From Ardenticatenales bacterium (GTDB lineage: Bacteria > Chloroflexota > Anaerolineae > Epilineales > Epilineaceae): DNA of 64,000 nucleotides. Every line of letters starts with the position of its first letter. Positions within the stretch are counted from its first letter, which is position 1. The notes beneath the pieces were generated by a model. That model made no database searches. It had not been told where the DNA came from and was given only the letters and a program-made list of their open reading frames with translations. Shown here piece by piece: positions 30,594 to 39,879 of this stretch. Made by a program: the position numbers and the translations under genes. The stretch covers positions 1-64,000 of the forward strand of contig JADYYS010000006.1 of the NCBI GenBank assembly GCA_020853525.1, written 5' to 3'.

Positions 30594-31667
30594 TTGACCA
30601 GCAACGGCACAGCACACGACACCCTGCTCGAGATCCGGGGGCTGAAGACGTACTTCTTCACCGAAGAGGGCGTCGTGCGTGCCGTCGACGGCGTCGACCT
30701 CTCGGTACGCCGCGGTGAGACGCTCGGTGTCGTCGGCGAGTCCGGCTGCGGCAAGAGCGTCACGATGTTCTCGGTCATGCAGCTCGTCGGCCACCCGGGC
30801 CGCGTCGTCGACGGCGAGATCCTGTTCGACGGGCGTGATCTGCTCAAGACGTCCGCCCGTGAGATGCAGGATCTGCGCGGCAACCGGATCTCGATGATCT
30901 TCCAGCAACCACTGTCGAGCCTCAACCCGGTCTTCCGGATCGGCGATCAGGTGGCTGAGGTGTACGAGATCCACCAAGGCCTTTCGCGGGACGACGCACG
31001 GGCGAAGGCCGTCGAGATGCTTCAGATCGTCGGCATTCCGGACGCAGCGCGCAAGGCGAAGGCGTTTCCGCACGAGATCTCCGGCGGCCAGGCGCAGCGC
31101 GTGATGATCGCCATGGCCCTGGCCACCCAGCCGGAGCTGCTCATCGCGGACGAGCCGACGACTGCGCTCGACGTGACGATCCAGGCACAGATCCTCGATC
31201 TCATGCGCGGTCTGCGCGATCGCACGAACGCCGCGATCATCTTCATCACCCACGACCTCGGCGTCGTGGCCGAGATGGCGGAGAACGTGGCCGTTATGTA
31301 CGGCGGGCAGATCGTCGAGTACACGGATGTCGGCACGATCTTCAAGTCGCCCAAGCATCCATACACCGTCGGCCTGCTGGAGTCCATCCCGGTCCTTGGC
31401 GACATCCGCGACCGGCTGGCGGTCATCCCGGGAACCGTGCCGACGCTGATCGACCTTCCGCCCGGCTGCCGCTTTGCCGGGCGCTGCGCCTCGCGCATCG
31501 AGCACAACCTCTCGATCTGCACGGCCGTCGACCCCGACCTCATGCCCGTGGAGGAGGGTCACGTCGTCCGATGCTGGCTGTACCACGATCATCCGCCGAG
31601 CGACCACAAAGCTCCACTCGCCACCGGCCGGTCAACCGATGAGGCCGCGCGGCGCTGGGCGCCATGA
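30594..31667 (+). CDS. oppD: Oligopeptide ABC transporter ATP-binding protein
   Basis: [13 protein letters not shown] Walker A; ISGGQAQRVMIAMALATQPELLIADEPTTALDVT; C-terminal GCRFAGRC. TTG start. Confidence 0.95.
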   Translation: MTSNGTAHDTLLEIRGLKTYFFTEEGVVRAVDGVDLSVRRGETLGVVGESGCGKSVTMFSVMQLVGHPGRVVDGEILFDGRDLLKTSAREMQDLRGNRISMIFQQPLSSLNPVFRIGDQVAEVYEIHQGLSRDDARAKAVEMLQIVGIPDAARKAKAFPHEISGGQAQRVMIAMALATQPELLIADEPTTALDVTIQAQILDLMRGLRDRTNAAIIFITHDLGVVAEMAENVAVMYGGQIVEYTDVGTIFKSPKHPYTVGLLESIPVLGDIRDRLAVIPGTVPTLIDLPPGCRFAGRCASRIEHNLSICTAVDPDLMPVEEGHVVRCWLYHDHPPSDHKAPLATGRSTDEAARRWAP

Positions 31668-31700
31668 CCGGCCCCGGACGACGCACGGACGCCTGACCGA

Positions 31701-32792
31701 ATGGAACGCGAACCCCCGACCGCAAGCTGGAGCAAGGACATGGACAACGCCGCACCCGACGCGCAGGTGATCGCGTCGCCGACAATGCACGCCAACGGCG
31801 CCGACCCGTCGATTCTGCAGGTCGAGAACCTGGTCAAGCACTTTCCCGTGCGCAGCGGCGTATTGCAGCGGGTTGCCGCCTGGGTCAAGGCCGTCGACGG
31901 CGTTTCGTTCGACATCCGCGAGGGCGAGACATTCGGCTTGGTCGGTGAGTCGGGCTGCGGCAAGACCACCGTCGGGCGGACGATCCTGCGCCTCGTCGAG
32001 CCGACGGCGGGCAAGGTCATCTTTCGGGGGCAGGACGTCTTCGCGACGAAGCGGCGGGACATGAAGCTCCTCCGCAAGGACATGCAGATCATCTTCCAGG
32101 ATCCGTTCTCGAGCCTCGACCCGCGCATGCCCATCGGCCAGAGCATCGGCGAGGGCCTGCACGTTCACGGGATCAACGGTGCCGCAGCCGACCAACGGGT
32201 GCGGCAGGTGCTCGACGAGGTCGGCCTGCACCCGGAGCACAGTCGACGCTATCCGCATGAGTTCTCGGGCGGCCAGCGGCAGCGCATCGGCATCGCTCGA
32301 GCGCTGGCGCTGCGGCCCAAGCTCATCGTGTGCGACGAGCCCGTTTCGGCCCTCGACGTGTCGATCCAGTCGCAGGTCCTCAACCTGTTGAACGACCTGC
32401 AGAAGGAATACGGTCTCACCTACCTCTTCATCGCCCACAACCTGAGCGTCGTCGAGCACATTTCCAACCGCGTCGGCGTGATGTACCTCGGTCGCATGGT
32501 CGAGCTGACCGATCGACGCGAGTTGTTCGTGAACCCGCTGCACCCGTACACCAAGGCCCTCATCAGCGCCGTTCCCGTGCCCGACCCAACGCTGAAGCGC
32601 GAGCGGATCATTCTGCAGGGCGATGTTCCGAGCCCGCTCAACCCTCCTTCCGGCTGCCGGTTCCACCCGCGCTGCCCGGTCGCGGTCGAGCGCTGCAAGC
32701 GCGTCGAGCCGGCTTGGCGCGATGTCGGTTCGGCCGGCACCGAGCACTGGGTGCAGTGCGATCAGGTCGAGCCCAAGATCGAAGACCAGTAG
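31701..32792 (+). CDS. oppF: Oligopeptide ABC transporter ATP-binding protein
   Basis: [66 protein letters not shown]. Confidence 0.95.
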   Translation: MEREPPTASWSKDMDNAAPDAQVIASPTMHANGADPSILQVENLVKHFPVRSGVLQRVAAWVKAVDGVSFDIREGETFGLVGESGCGKTTVGRTILRLVEPTAGKVIFRGQDVFATKRRDMKLLRKDMQIIFQDPFSSLDPRMPIGQSIGEGLHVHGINGAAADQRVRQVLDEVGLHPEHSRRYPHEFSGGQRQRIGIARALALRPKLIVCDEPVSALDVSIQSQVLNLLNDLQKEYGLTYLFIAHNLSVVEHISNRVGVMYLGRMVELTDRRELFVNPLHPYTKALISAVPVPDPTLKRERIILQGDVPSPLNPPSGCRFHPRCPVAVERCKRVEPAWRDVGSAGTEHWVQCDQVEPKIEDQ

Positions 32793-32884
32793 CCCGCCGC
32801 CAGCCTCGCGCGGCGGCCTGGCTCCCCGGCGGTGATCCGGACACGTGATCGGGACAAAGCTGACGTTTCTCTGACGCGGACTGC

Positions 32885-32913
32885 TTGACGGTGTCGGGGA
32901 ATCGGTGTATTGT
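32885..32913 (+). promoter_or_regulatory. Sigma70-type promoter
   Basis: TTGACG - 17 bp - TATTGT upstream of the 33027 gene. Confidence 0.55.
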
Positions 32914-33026
32914 GGACGGCCCGCAGGGCCGCTGACCGCGCCTCGCACGCTCCCCAGGCGCGGTCGCAACTCGGATGATGCGCCGGAATCCCGCTTACTT
33001 GGCCCTGCCCTGTCGAGGAGGAAAAC

Positions 33027-34034
33027 TTGAAGCGCCTGTTCCCGCTGCTCGCCACCGCCGGGCTGGCTTGTCTCGCCCCGCTGTTCGGTGCTTCCGGTGC
33101 AACCGCTGCACCGCGTCAGATCACGTGCGCGAACCCGCTGCGTGCCATCGCCCCTTCCAGTCAGGACACGTTCGTCGTCACCAACGTGGAAGGCGTCGGC
33201 AAGCAGGGCGAGATGGTCGCCGGATTGCAGACCAACATCGAGCACTTTGCCTTCGTGCAATTTGCGATGCCGCCCTCCGTTCCACCGGATGCGCAGCTGT
33301 GCGAGGTCCAGCTCGAGCTCTTCTGCAACAGGTTCGTGGGCCAGAACACCCCCGCGCGGAAGGTCACCGAGCTTCTGTTCGCCAACGCCAACCGAAGTTG
33401 GGACGAGGACACGCTCAGGTTCGCCGGGATCGTGCCGAAGAAGTCCGCACCGCAATGGACCACGGACCTTGGCGAGTGTGCCGAGGGCGGCGAGTTCAAG
33501 CGCATCATCGCCAAGCCGGACGTCACCACGAATGACGGTCTGCTCGAGAGCGTCCAAGGCTGGCTGGACGGCGAGATCGACAACAACGGGTTGATCATCG
33601 GACCGACGCGGAACGACAACCTGGATGACCATCGCTTCTTCTTCACTACCCGGGACGGACAACTGCCGCCGCCGGCGGGCAATGGGCCAAGGATCTTCAT
33701 CTTCTACGCAGGCGGCGCAACCCCGACGTTCACGCCGTCGGTCTCGCCGACCGCCTCGAACACGCCGACGCCAAGCGTGACGCCGATTCCATCGGACACA
33801 CCGACGCCGACCGAAACGCCGATTCCGTCGGACACGCCGACGCCGACCGACACGCCTGAGCCGAGCGCGACGCCGACCGAAACGCCGGTGGTCTCCCCCA
33901 CGCCGAGCCGCCGCATGGTCTACCTGCCGATCGGCCTCCGCACGGGCACGCTGTACCTGAACGAGGCGCAGGCCGCGCTGATCGCGCCGGATGGCCGGCT
34001 GCGGCGCCTCTGGCATCGGCTTTCGATCCGCTGA
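33027..34034 (+). CDS. Secreted protein with DNRLRE-like domain and Thr/Pro-rich linker
   Basis: Signal peptide [26 protein letters not shown]; beta-rich region; [30 protein letters not shown] linker; C-terminal [11 protein letters not shown]. Confidence 0.6.
   Translation: MKRLFPLLATAGLACLAPLFGASGATAAPRQITCANPLRAIAPSSQDTFVVTNVEGVGKQGEMVAGLQTNIEHFAFVQFAMPPSVPPDAQLCEVQLELFCNRFVGQNTPARKVTELLFANANRSWDEDTLRFAGIVPKKSAPQWTTDLGECAEGGEFKRIIAKPDVTTNDGLLESVQGWLDGEIDNNGLIIGPTRNDNLDDHRFFFTTRDGQLPPPAGNGPRIFIFYAGGATPTFTPSVSPTASNTPTPSVTPIPSDTPTPTETPIPSDTPTPTDTPEPSATPTETPVVSPTPSRRMVYLPIGLRTGTLYLNEAQAALIAPDGRLRRLWHRLSIR
33780..33851 (+). repeat. Tandem 36-bp repeat encoding [11 protein letters not shown][E/D]
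   Basis: acgccgattccatcggacacaccgacgccgaccgaa followed by acgccgattccgtcggacacgccgacgccgaccgac. Confidence 0.8.
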
Positions 34035-34061
34035 CATCGCGATCCGTTGCGACATCCGTTA

Positions 34062-34093
34062 CGAAGGCCCGGTGCTGCAGCACCGGGCCTTCG
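34062..34093 (+). terminator. Perfect 32-bp palindrome, probable terminator
   Basis: CGAAGGCCCGGTGCTGCAGCACCGGGCCTTCG 28 bp after a stop codon. Confidence 0.75.
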
Positions 34094-34133
34094 TTCGTTC
34101 GCCCAGCCGGCGCCGGCCGCCTTGTCGGTCGCC

Positions 34134-34161
34134 TTGTCGGTCGTTCGCCTGGTGCTATAAT
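34134..34161 (+). promoter_or_regulatory. Sigma70-type promoter for the scpB operon
   Basis: TTGTCG - 16 bp - TATAAT. Confidence 0.55.
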
Positions 34162-34228
34162 GGCGCCCGCGCGTTCCAACACCACAACATCTTGTGGTCA
34201 GCACCGTGCTGGGGGTCCAGCAGTCGTC

Positions 34229-35020
34229 ATGGCCAGCGAACCGATCGAGCGCCGCGCGCGGACCAGCCGGAACGGCTCGGGGCCGGCGTCGGCCCACGGC
34301 ACGAACGACGCCGTCACGCCGACCTTCGTCGAGCCGCAGCGCGGGCTGCCGGTGGATGGTGACGCCGTTCAGCTGGCAGCCGGTGCGCTCGGCGCCAGCA
34401 CGCATACCACCGGGCTTGACTTGGCCGCGCTGATCGAGGCGATCCTCTTCGTCACCGACCGGCCTGTTGCCGTTTCCGAGATGGCAAAGGTGCTCGAAGT
34501 GCCGCGGCCGATGGTCGAGCGCGCGTTGGGCGACTTGTCGACCACGCTGGTGGGGCGCGGCGTGCGACTGCTCCGGCGCAACGGCACTGTCCAGATGGTG
34601 TCCGCCCCAGAGGCGGCCCCCGTGGTACAGCGCATCCTTGGGCTGACGCAGGACGGACGACTTTCCCGCCCGGCGCTCGAGACGCTTTCGATCATCGCCT
34701 ACCGCCAACCTCTCACCCGGCCGGAGATCGAGTCGCTGCGTGGCGTCAGCTCCGAGGGCGTGCTTCGGACGCTGCTTTCTCGCGAGCTGATCGAACCGCT
34801 CGGGAGGCGGGCGACCGTCGGGAACCCGGTCGAGTACGGCACGACACTCCATTTCCTGGCCTATTTCGGGCTGACCTGCGTGTCGGACCTGCCGCCGATC
34901 GAGGCATATGCGGCAGCGGACCGCGAAACCGACGGTGATACCGGCCAGACTACCGGCCAAGCTATCGGCCAGGCGACCGACGATACGAACGGCGATGCGC
35001 CGGTCGACGTCCGCTTGTAG
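34229..35020 (+). CDS. scpB: Segregation and condensation protein B
   Basis: LIEAILFVTDRPVAVSEMAKVL; ALETLSIIAYRQPLTRPEIESLRGVSSEGVLRTLLSRELI; YGTTLHFLAYFGL. Confidence 0.93.
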   Translation: MASEPIERRARTSRNGSGPASAHGTNDAVTPTFVEPQRGLPVDGDAVQLAAGALGASTHTTGLDLAALIEAILFVTDRPVAVSEMAKVLEVPRPMVERALGDLSTTLVGRGVRLLRRNGTVQMVSAPEAAPVVQRILGLTQDGRLSRPALETLSIIAYRQPLTRPEIESLRGVSSEGVLRTLLSRELIEPLGRRATVGNPVEYGTTLHFLAYFGLTCVSDLPPIEAYAAADRETDGDTGQTTGQAIGQATDDTNGDAPVDVRL

Positions 35021-35039
35021 CGGCTGAGCAGCCAGCAGC

Positions 35040-35966
35040 GTGGCACGGGAGCGTTTGCAGAAGGTCATCGCCGCGGCAGGGCTGTGCTCGCGCCGTCGGG
35101 CGGAAGAGTTGATCGCCGCAGGTCGCGTCCAGGTGAACGGCGAGGTCGTCGCGGTGCTTGGCGCGACCGCCGACCCGCATTCGGACACGATCGTTGTCGA
35201 TGGTGCCGAGCTGACAGCCGAGCCGTTCGAGTTCTGGGCGGTCCACAAGCCGCCCGGAGTCGTCACCACCCTCAAGGATCCGGAAGGGCGTCCTCAGGCG
35301 CGCGACCTCGTGCCGACGCGCGCACGGGTTTACCCGGTCGGCCGCTTGGACGTCGCCTCGTCCGGCCTGCTCCTGTTCACGAACGACGGCGCGCTGGCGC
35401 ATCGCCTGATGCATCCGCGCTTCGCGCACACCAAAGTCTACGAGGTCCTCGTTTCCGGCTATCCCAGCGAGGACGTGCTGAACCAGTTGCGCGGCGGCAT
35501 CACACTGGACGACGGACCGACGCTGCCGGCCGAGGTGCGGCAGCTGAAGACGACCGGCGACGGCACGTGGCTCTCGATCACGCTCCGCGAGGGCCGGAAG
35601 CGCCAGATCCGGCGGATGCTCGAACTCGTCGGCTATCCCGTGGTCCACCTCAAGCGCGTCGCCTTCGGGCCGGTCAAGCTCGGTCGCTTGCCCAGCGGTC
35701 AGGCTCGACCGCTCGCCGGCCGCGAGTTGGCGGACTTGCGCCAACTGGCCGGCGTCGCCGCGCCGCCACGCACCGGCAACCCGCGCAATACCGCCCTTCG
35801 GGCGACCAACAAGCGGCCGCCGCGCGCGGCGGCCGGCGGTACCCGCGGCAAGCCGGCGGGTCGATCGCGGTTGGGGCAAGAATTCGGGCCGACGACCGCT
35901 CCGGCAGGCAAGTCGCGGAGTCGCCAGGGTGGAGACCCGAAGCGACCCCGCCCCGCCCGCCCTTGA
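35040..35966 (+). CDS. rluB: Pseudouridine synthase (RluB/RsuA family)
   Basis: S4-like N-terminus ERLQKVIAAAGLCSRRRAEELIAAGRVQVNG; VYPVGRLDVASSGLLLFTNDG; EGRKRQIRRMLELVGYPV. GTG start. Confidence 0.93.
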   Translation: MARERLQKVIAAAGLCSRRRAEELIAAGRVQVNGEVVAVLGATADPHSDTIVVDGAELTAEPFEFWAVHKPPGVVTTLKDPEGRPQARDLVPTRARVYPVGRLDVASSGLLLFTNDGALAHRLMHPRFAHTKVYEVLVSGYPSEDVLNQLRGGITLDDGPTLPAEVRQLKTTGDGTWLSITLREGRKRQIRRMLELVGYPVVHLKRVAFGPVKLGRLPSGQARPLAGRELADLRQLAGVAAPPRTGNPRNTALRATNKRPPRAAAGGTRGKPAGRSRLGQEFGPTTAPAGKSRSRQGGDPKRPRPARP

Positions 35967-35974
35967 GCGGGCCC

Positions 35975-36700
35975 ATGAGCGCTCCCGATTCGCCGCCGAC
36001 GCCCGCCGTTCATCTTCGGGCGACGTTGCCCCGGGCGATCGCGATCGACGGTCCGGCGGCCGTCGGCAAGAGCACCGTCGGGCGGGCGTTGGCCGATCGG
36101 CTCGGCTATCTCTACTTCGACACCGGGGCGATCTACCGCGCTCTGACATGGTTGGCGTTGGAGAACGAAGTGCCGGTATCGGACGGCCCGGCATTGGCAC
36201 AGCTGGCGACAGCGCACCCCATCATCGTTCAGCCTTCTGCCGACACACCCGACGGCTACCGCGTCACCGCCGGCGGACGCGACATCACCGATCGCTTGCG
36301 TGCTCCGGCCGTCGACGCGCAGATCTCCGCCATCAGCCAGCACGCCGCGGTGCGCGCCGCACTGCTCGACGCACAGCGGGCGGTGGCGGACGGGACCTCC
36401 GTCGTCATGGTCGGCCGGGACATCGGCACCATCGTGCTGCCCGATGCCGGACTCAAGATCTTCCTGGAGGCCTCGCCGATCGAGCGTGCGCGGCGGCGAT
36501 ACCGCGAGCGCCTGCGGCGCGGTGAGAGCGCCGACTGGTCCGACGAGTTGGCCAGCACGGTCGCCCGCGACGCCCGCGACCGCGGACGGGCCAACGCCCC
36601 GCTCGTGGCCGCTCCGGACGCGATCGTCCTGCACACGGACGACCTCGACGCAGCCGGCGTCGTCGCAGCGATCCTGGCGCACATCGATATCGGCTCGTGA
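35975..36700 (+). CDS. cmk: Cytidylate kinase
   Basis: AIAIDGPAAVGKSTVGRALADRLGYLYFDTGAIYRALTW; VMVGRDIGTIVLPDAGLKIFLEAS. Confidence 0.95.
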   Translation: MSAPDSPPTPAVHLRATLPRAIAIDGPAAVGKSTVGRALADRLGYLYFDTGAIYRALTWLALENEVPVSDGPALAQLATAHPIIVQPSADTPDGYRVTAGGRDITDRLRAPAVDAQISAISQHAAVRAALLDAQRAVADGTSVVMVGRDIGTIVLPDAGLKIFLEASPIERARRRYRERLRRGESADWSDELASTVARDARDRGRANAPLVAAPDAIVLHTDDLDAAGVVAAILAHIDIGS

Positions 36701-37560
36701 CGGGCAGCGGCACGAACGCTGCGGGCGCTTCGGCACCCCGGCGCACGATGGAGCGAAGGGCACGGCCGACGCCCAGGCCCCCGAACCGCTGGCCGCTGCC
36801 CGTGCATGCCGTACTGACCGTCGCCGTCCTCGTCGCCCTTGTCGCCGTGAACGTGTGGTTCGTCTGCAGCCCGACGTACCTGCGCTTGGCTTACGGCCCG
36901 CTGCGCCCGCCCGACGCACCGCTGGCCGGACCGCCGGACTGGGTCGCCGATGCGGCGGAGGCTACGGCCGGCTACGTTGCCAACCGCCGCGGTCGCGAGG
37001 CCGTTGCCCTGCTGATCGATTCCTCTTCCGCAGCCGTCGGCGACAGCACCTTGGCGGATCGCGTCCCGACGCCCGCGGTTGCGGCGCCCCCCCCGGCCCG
37101 CATCGGAGCGGCGGATGCCGGCACGGCAACGGGCATCGTGCCCGGCCGCACGCTGTTCGATCAGGCCGAGCTGGACCACCTGGCCGATGTCCGCCGCATC
37201 ATCGAGCGGTTGTTCGCGCTCGGCATCGCCGCCCTCGCCGGCCTCGCGCTGGCGCTGGCCGCCGACGCCGCCACCGGTCGGCGACGGACGCGGATGGCGC
37301 TCGTGCACGGCGGTCAGCTGGCCGTCGGGCTCACCGTCCTGGTCGGCGTGCTCGTGGCGGTGGCGTGGGACGGGCTGTTCACCGCGTTCCATATGCTCCT
37401 GTTTCCACCGGGCACGTGGCAGTTTCCATCCGACAGCCGTCTGATCCAGCTCTTCCCCGACTGGTTCTGGCAGAGCGCGGCGGCGGTGCTCGCAGGGCTG
37501 CTCCTGGTCGAAGGGCTCGTCGTCCGCCGCGTGGCCGGCCGTCCACGGGCAGATCGATGA
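36697..37560 (+). CDS. Integral membrane protein, DUF1461/TIGR01906-like
   Basis: DGLFTAFHMLLFPPGTWQFPSDSRLIQLFPDWFWQSAAAVLAGLL; TM segments; overlaps cmk. Confidence 0.7.
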   Translation: MTGSGTNAAGASAPRRTMERRARPTPRPPNRWPLPVHAVLTVAVLVALVAVNVWFVCSPTYLRLAYGPLRPPDAPLAGPPDWVADAAEATAGYVANRRGREAVALLIDSSSAAVGDSTLADRVPTPAVAAPPPARIGAADAGTATGIVPGRTLFDQAELDHLADVRRIIERLFALGIAALAGLALALAADAATGRRRTRMALVHGGQLAVGLTVLVGVLVAVAWDGLFTAFHMLLFPPGTWQFPSDSRLIQLFPDWFWQSAAAVLAGLLLVEGLVVRRVAGRPRADR

Positions 37561-38327
37561 CAACGCCGTCGGCCCGCCGCGCCGCCCGATCGACGTCGAG
37601 CGGGTCGGACGATCGCGCCCTCCTGGAGGCAGTTCCGGCGACGCACCCGATGGCCTACCGGCTCGCCTTCTGGTTCATGCGCCGGCTGTTCGACCACTAC
37701 CTGACGACGCACATCTCCGGCCGCGAGCACCTGCCTCCGCCCGGCGACGGCGCGATCCTGGCGATCAACCACACGAGCGCGCTCGACTATGTGGCCGGCC
37801 ACGCCTTGGGCCGCCCCGGCTTCGTCGGGATCAAGCGTGAAGCCGCCTATCGTCCGCTGCGCTGGATCGGCGGCATTCCGGTGAAGCGCGACGAGCAGGA
37901 CATGACGGCGCTGCGTTCGATGCGGGCCGTCCTGGCCGGCGGCCACGTCCTCGGCATCGCCCCCGAGGGCACGCGCAGCCGCGACGGTCGGCTGCTGCCC
38001 TTCGATCCGGGCTTCGTCTGGTTGGCGCTCAAAGCCGACGTGCCGGTGATCCCGTGCGCGATCCACGGCGCGCACGTGCTGTTGCCGCCCGGTCGCCGCT
38101 TCCCTCGCCGCGGTCAGCTGTGGGTGCGCATCGGCCCGCCGCTGCGTTGGCCCGATGCCGGCCCCCGCCCGTCCCGCGAAGCGCTGCAGTCGATGGCGGA
38201 CGAGACGCGCCAAGCGATGCTGGCGCTCCTGGCCGAGCTTGAGGTGGAGAGCGGCGTCGCGAGCCCGGCGTTGGCATGGGAGCGCGCCGCAGGATCCGCA
38301 GCGCCGCCGTCGTCGTTCGCTTCGTGA
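37557..38327 (+). CDS. plsC: 1-acyl-sn-glycerol-3-phosphate acyltransferase
   Basis: AILAINHTSALDYVAG (HX4D) and GIAPEGTRSRDGRLLPFDPGFVWLA. Confidence 0.93.
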   Translation: MTTPSARRAARSTSSGSDDRALLEAVPATHPMAYRLAFWFMRRLFDHYLTTHISGREHLPPPGDGAILAINHTSALDYVAGHALGRPGFVGIKREAAYRPLRWIGGIPVKRDEQDMTALRSMRAVLAGGHVLGIAPEGTRSRDGRLLPFDPGFVWLALKADVPVIPCAIHGAHVLLPPGRRFPRRGQLWVRIGPPLRWPDAGPRPSREALQSMADETRQAMLALLAELEVESGVASPALAWERAAGSAAPPSSFAS

Positions 38328-38401
38328 CGACCGGCCGGAGCGCGATCGCGCAGCATTACCGGGCCGGGCGATCGGCTGCGCCGTGAGCCGCAGCCGTGCC
38401 T

Positions 38402-39316
38402 TCAGCGTCCCCGGCGCTCACCCTCGTCCAGCGGCCGAACCGTCCACGCCGCGACATCGAGGCGGCGCGCGAAGTGGGCCAGCGGCGCAGGCTCGGGCAG
38501 CGCGATGCCGATGGGCTCGGCCATCGTGTTCCGCGCGACGTCGACGGCCGCCGGCTGCAATGGCCATTGCGCGTGGTCGATCTCGCCGCAGCCGACGCGG
38601 CCGCGGCGGTCGACGCTGAACAGGGCGTAGCGCTCGGTCAGCCAGTGGTCGAGCGTGCCGGGGGCGGCGAGGGACGCCGGGCCGGTCGGCCGGTAGCAGC
38701 CGGCGAAGGTCGCACTCGGCGCGCCGTGGTGGGTGCGGGTGCTGCTATATCGGATGGCGGCGACGTCGCCTCGGCCACCAAGTCCTGCGACGCCCGTGCC
38801 GGCCACGTCGCCCGCGTCATACGCGTCGACCTCGATCCGCGCGTCGAAGTACGGCAGGCCGAACCAGGCGCGGGCGGCGCGGACGGCCAGCCGGCTCGTC
38901 GCGTCCAGGCTGAAGAACCAGACGCCCGTCCGGCCGTCGGGGGCGACGGCGTACGTGCGGACGTTGATTTCGGGAAAAGCGGCGGTGCCGGGGATGGGCG
39001 GCAGTCCGCGCAGGCGGATGCCGGACATCCGGAACGGGACGACGCCCAGCCACGCCCGGCCGTCGAACGTGTCAAGCCGCAGAGGCGGCGGGATGAACGC
39101 TTCCAACGACGCGGGAGCGACGGGCCAGTGGAGGAAGAGGAGGTCGTGCCACGTCATTGCCATCGCCCATCGCCGTGCGGGGACGGGCCACGGGCGGTGG
39201 GTCGACGCGGCGGTGGCGTCGAGGATGCCGCCGCCATCGTCGACGTCGTCGACACCGACACCGACACCGACGCCGAGGGACCGATCAGCCGCGCGGTCGA
39301 CATCGTGCCGGGTCAT
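38402..39316 (-). CDS. DUF2071 (YqjF-like) family protein
   Basis: WHDLLFLHWPVAPASLEAFIPPPLRLDTFDGRAWLGVVPFRMSGIRLRGLPPIPGTAAFPEINVRTYV-type sequence. Confidence 0.85.
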   Translation of the reverse strand: MTRHDVDRAADRSLGVGVGVGVDDVDDGGGILDATAASTHRPWPVPARRWAMAMTWHDLLFLHWPVAPASLEAFIPPPLRLDTFDGRAWLGVVPFRMSGIRLRGLPPIPGTAAFPEINVRTYAVAPDGRTGVWFFSLDATSRLAVRAARAWFGLPYFDARIEVDAYDAGDVAGTGVAGLGGRGDVAAIRYSSTRTHHGAPSATFAGCYRPTGPASLAAPGTLDHWLTERYALFSVDRRGRVGCGEIDHAQWPLQPAAVDVARNTMAEPIGIALPEPAPLAHFARRLDVAAWTVRPLDEGERRGR

Positions 39317-39317
39317 C

Positions 39318-39749
39318 TCAACGGACCGCCGCGAGGAGATGCAGCACGCCGAGCGCCGCGAACGCGGCCGTGACCAGCCAGTCGCCGCGGCGGCGACCCA
39401 AGTAGCGCTGGCTGGCCGCGCGCACGGCGTAGAACCCCGCGATCCAGGCGGCGAGGAGCCGCCCGTGCGGCGTCGCAATCCACCGCGCGGCGAGGATGTC
39501 GGCGACGCCGATGGACAGGATCGTGTAGCTCACGCAGTGGTTCATCACCCAGGCGATGCCGTGGACATCGCCGCGCGTCGTGGCGTAGGCGAGGCGGGTG
39601 CCGGGCAGGCGCAGTGGGCGGAGCGGCGGGCCGTCGACGGGGATGGCGGCGCGGAAGTCGAGGAGCCGAGGGAAGAAGAAGTGGAGGGTGCCGAGACCGA
39701 CGGCGAAGACGCCGGCGAGACGGAGGGCGGCCGACAGCGCAGCGTCCAT
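39318..39749 (-). CDS. Small integral membrane protein
   Basis: MDAALSAALRLAGVFAVGLGTLHFFFPRLLDF; about 4 hydrophobic segments. Confidence 0.65.
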   Translation of the reverse strand: MDAALSAALRLAGVFAVGLGTLHFFFPRLLDFRAAIPVDGPPLRPLRLPGTRLAYATTRGDVHGIAWVMNHCVSYTILSIGVADILAARWIATPHGRLLAAWIAGFYAVRAASQRYLGRRRGDWLVTAAFAALGVLHLLAAVR

Positions 39750-39879
39750 CGTCACGGCCGGCTGCGGTGCTTGAGGTGGCTGTACCACGCGATCGTCATG
39801 CGAACCCCGGTCCCTTCGATCGATGCCCGGGATTGTAGGCGATCGGGCCGCGGTGGCGTCCATATGCCGCAGCCCCATC

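Noticed and set aside
33729-33905. Short-period repeats that could look like a CRISPR or satellite
   Set aside because: They encode an in-frame Thr/Pro linker ([14 protein letters not shown]); spacing is codon-periodic with no unique spacers.
34920-35010. Q/T-rich repeated tail of ScpB (TGQTTGQAIGQATD)
   Set aside because: Ordinary low-complexity C-terminal tail; no further structure seen.
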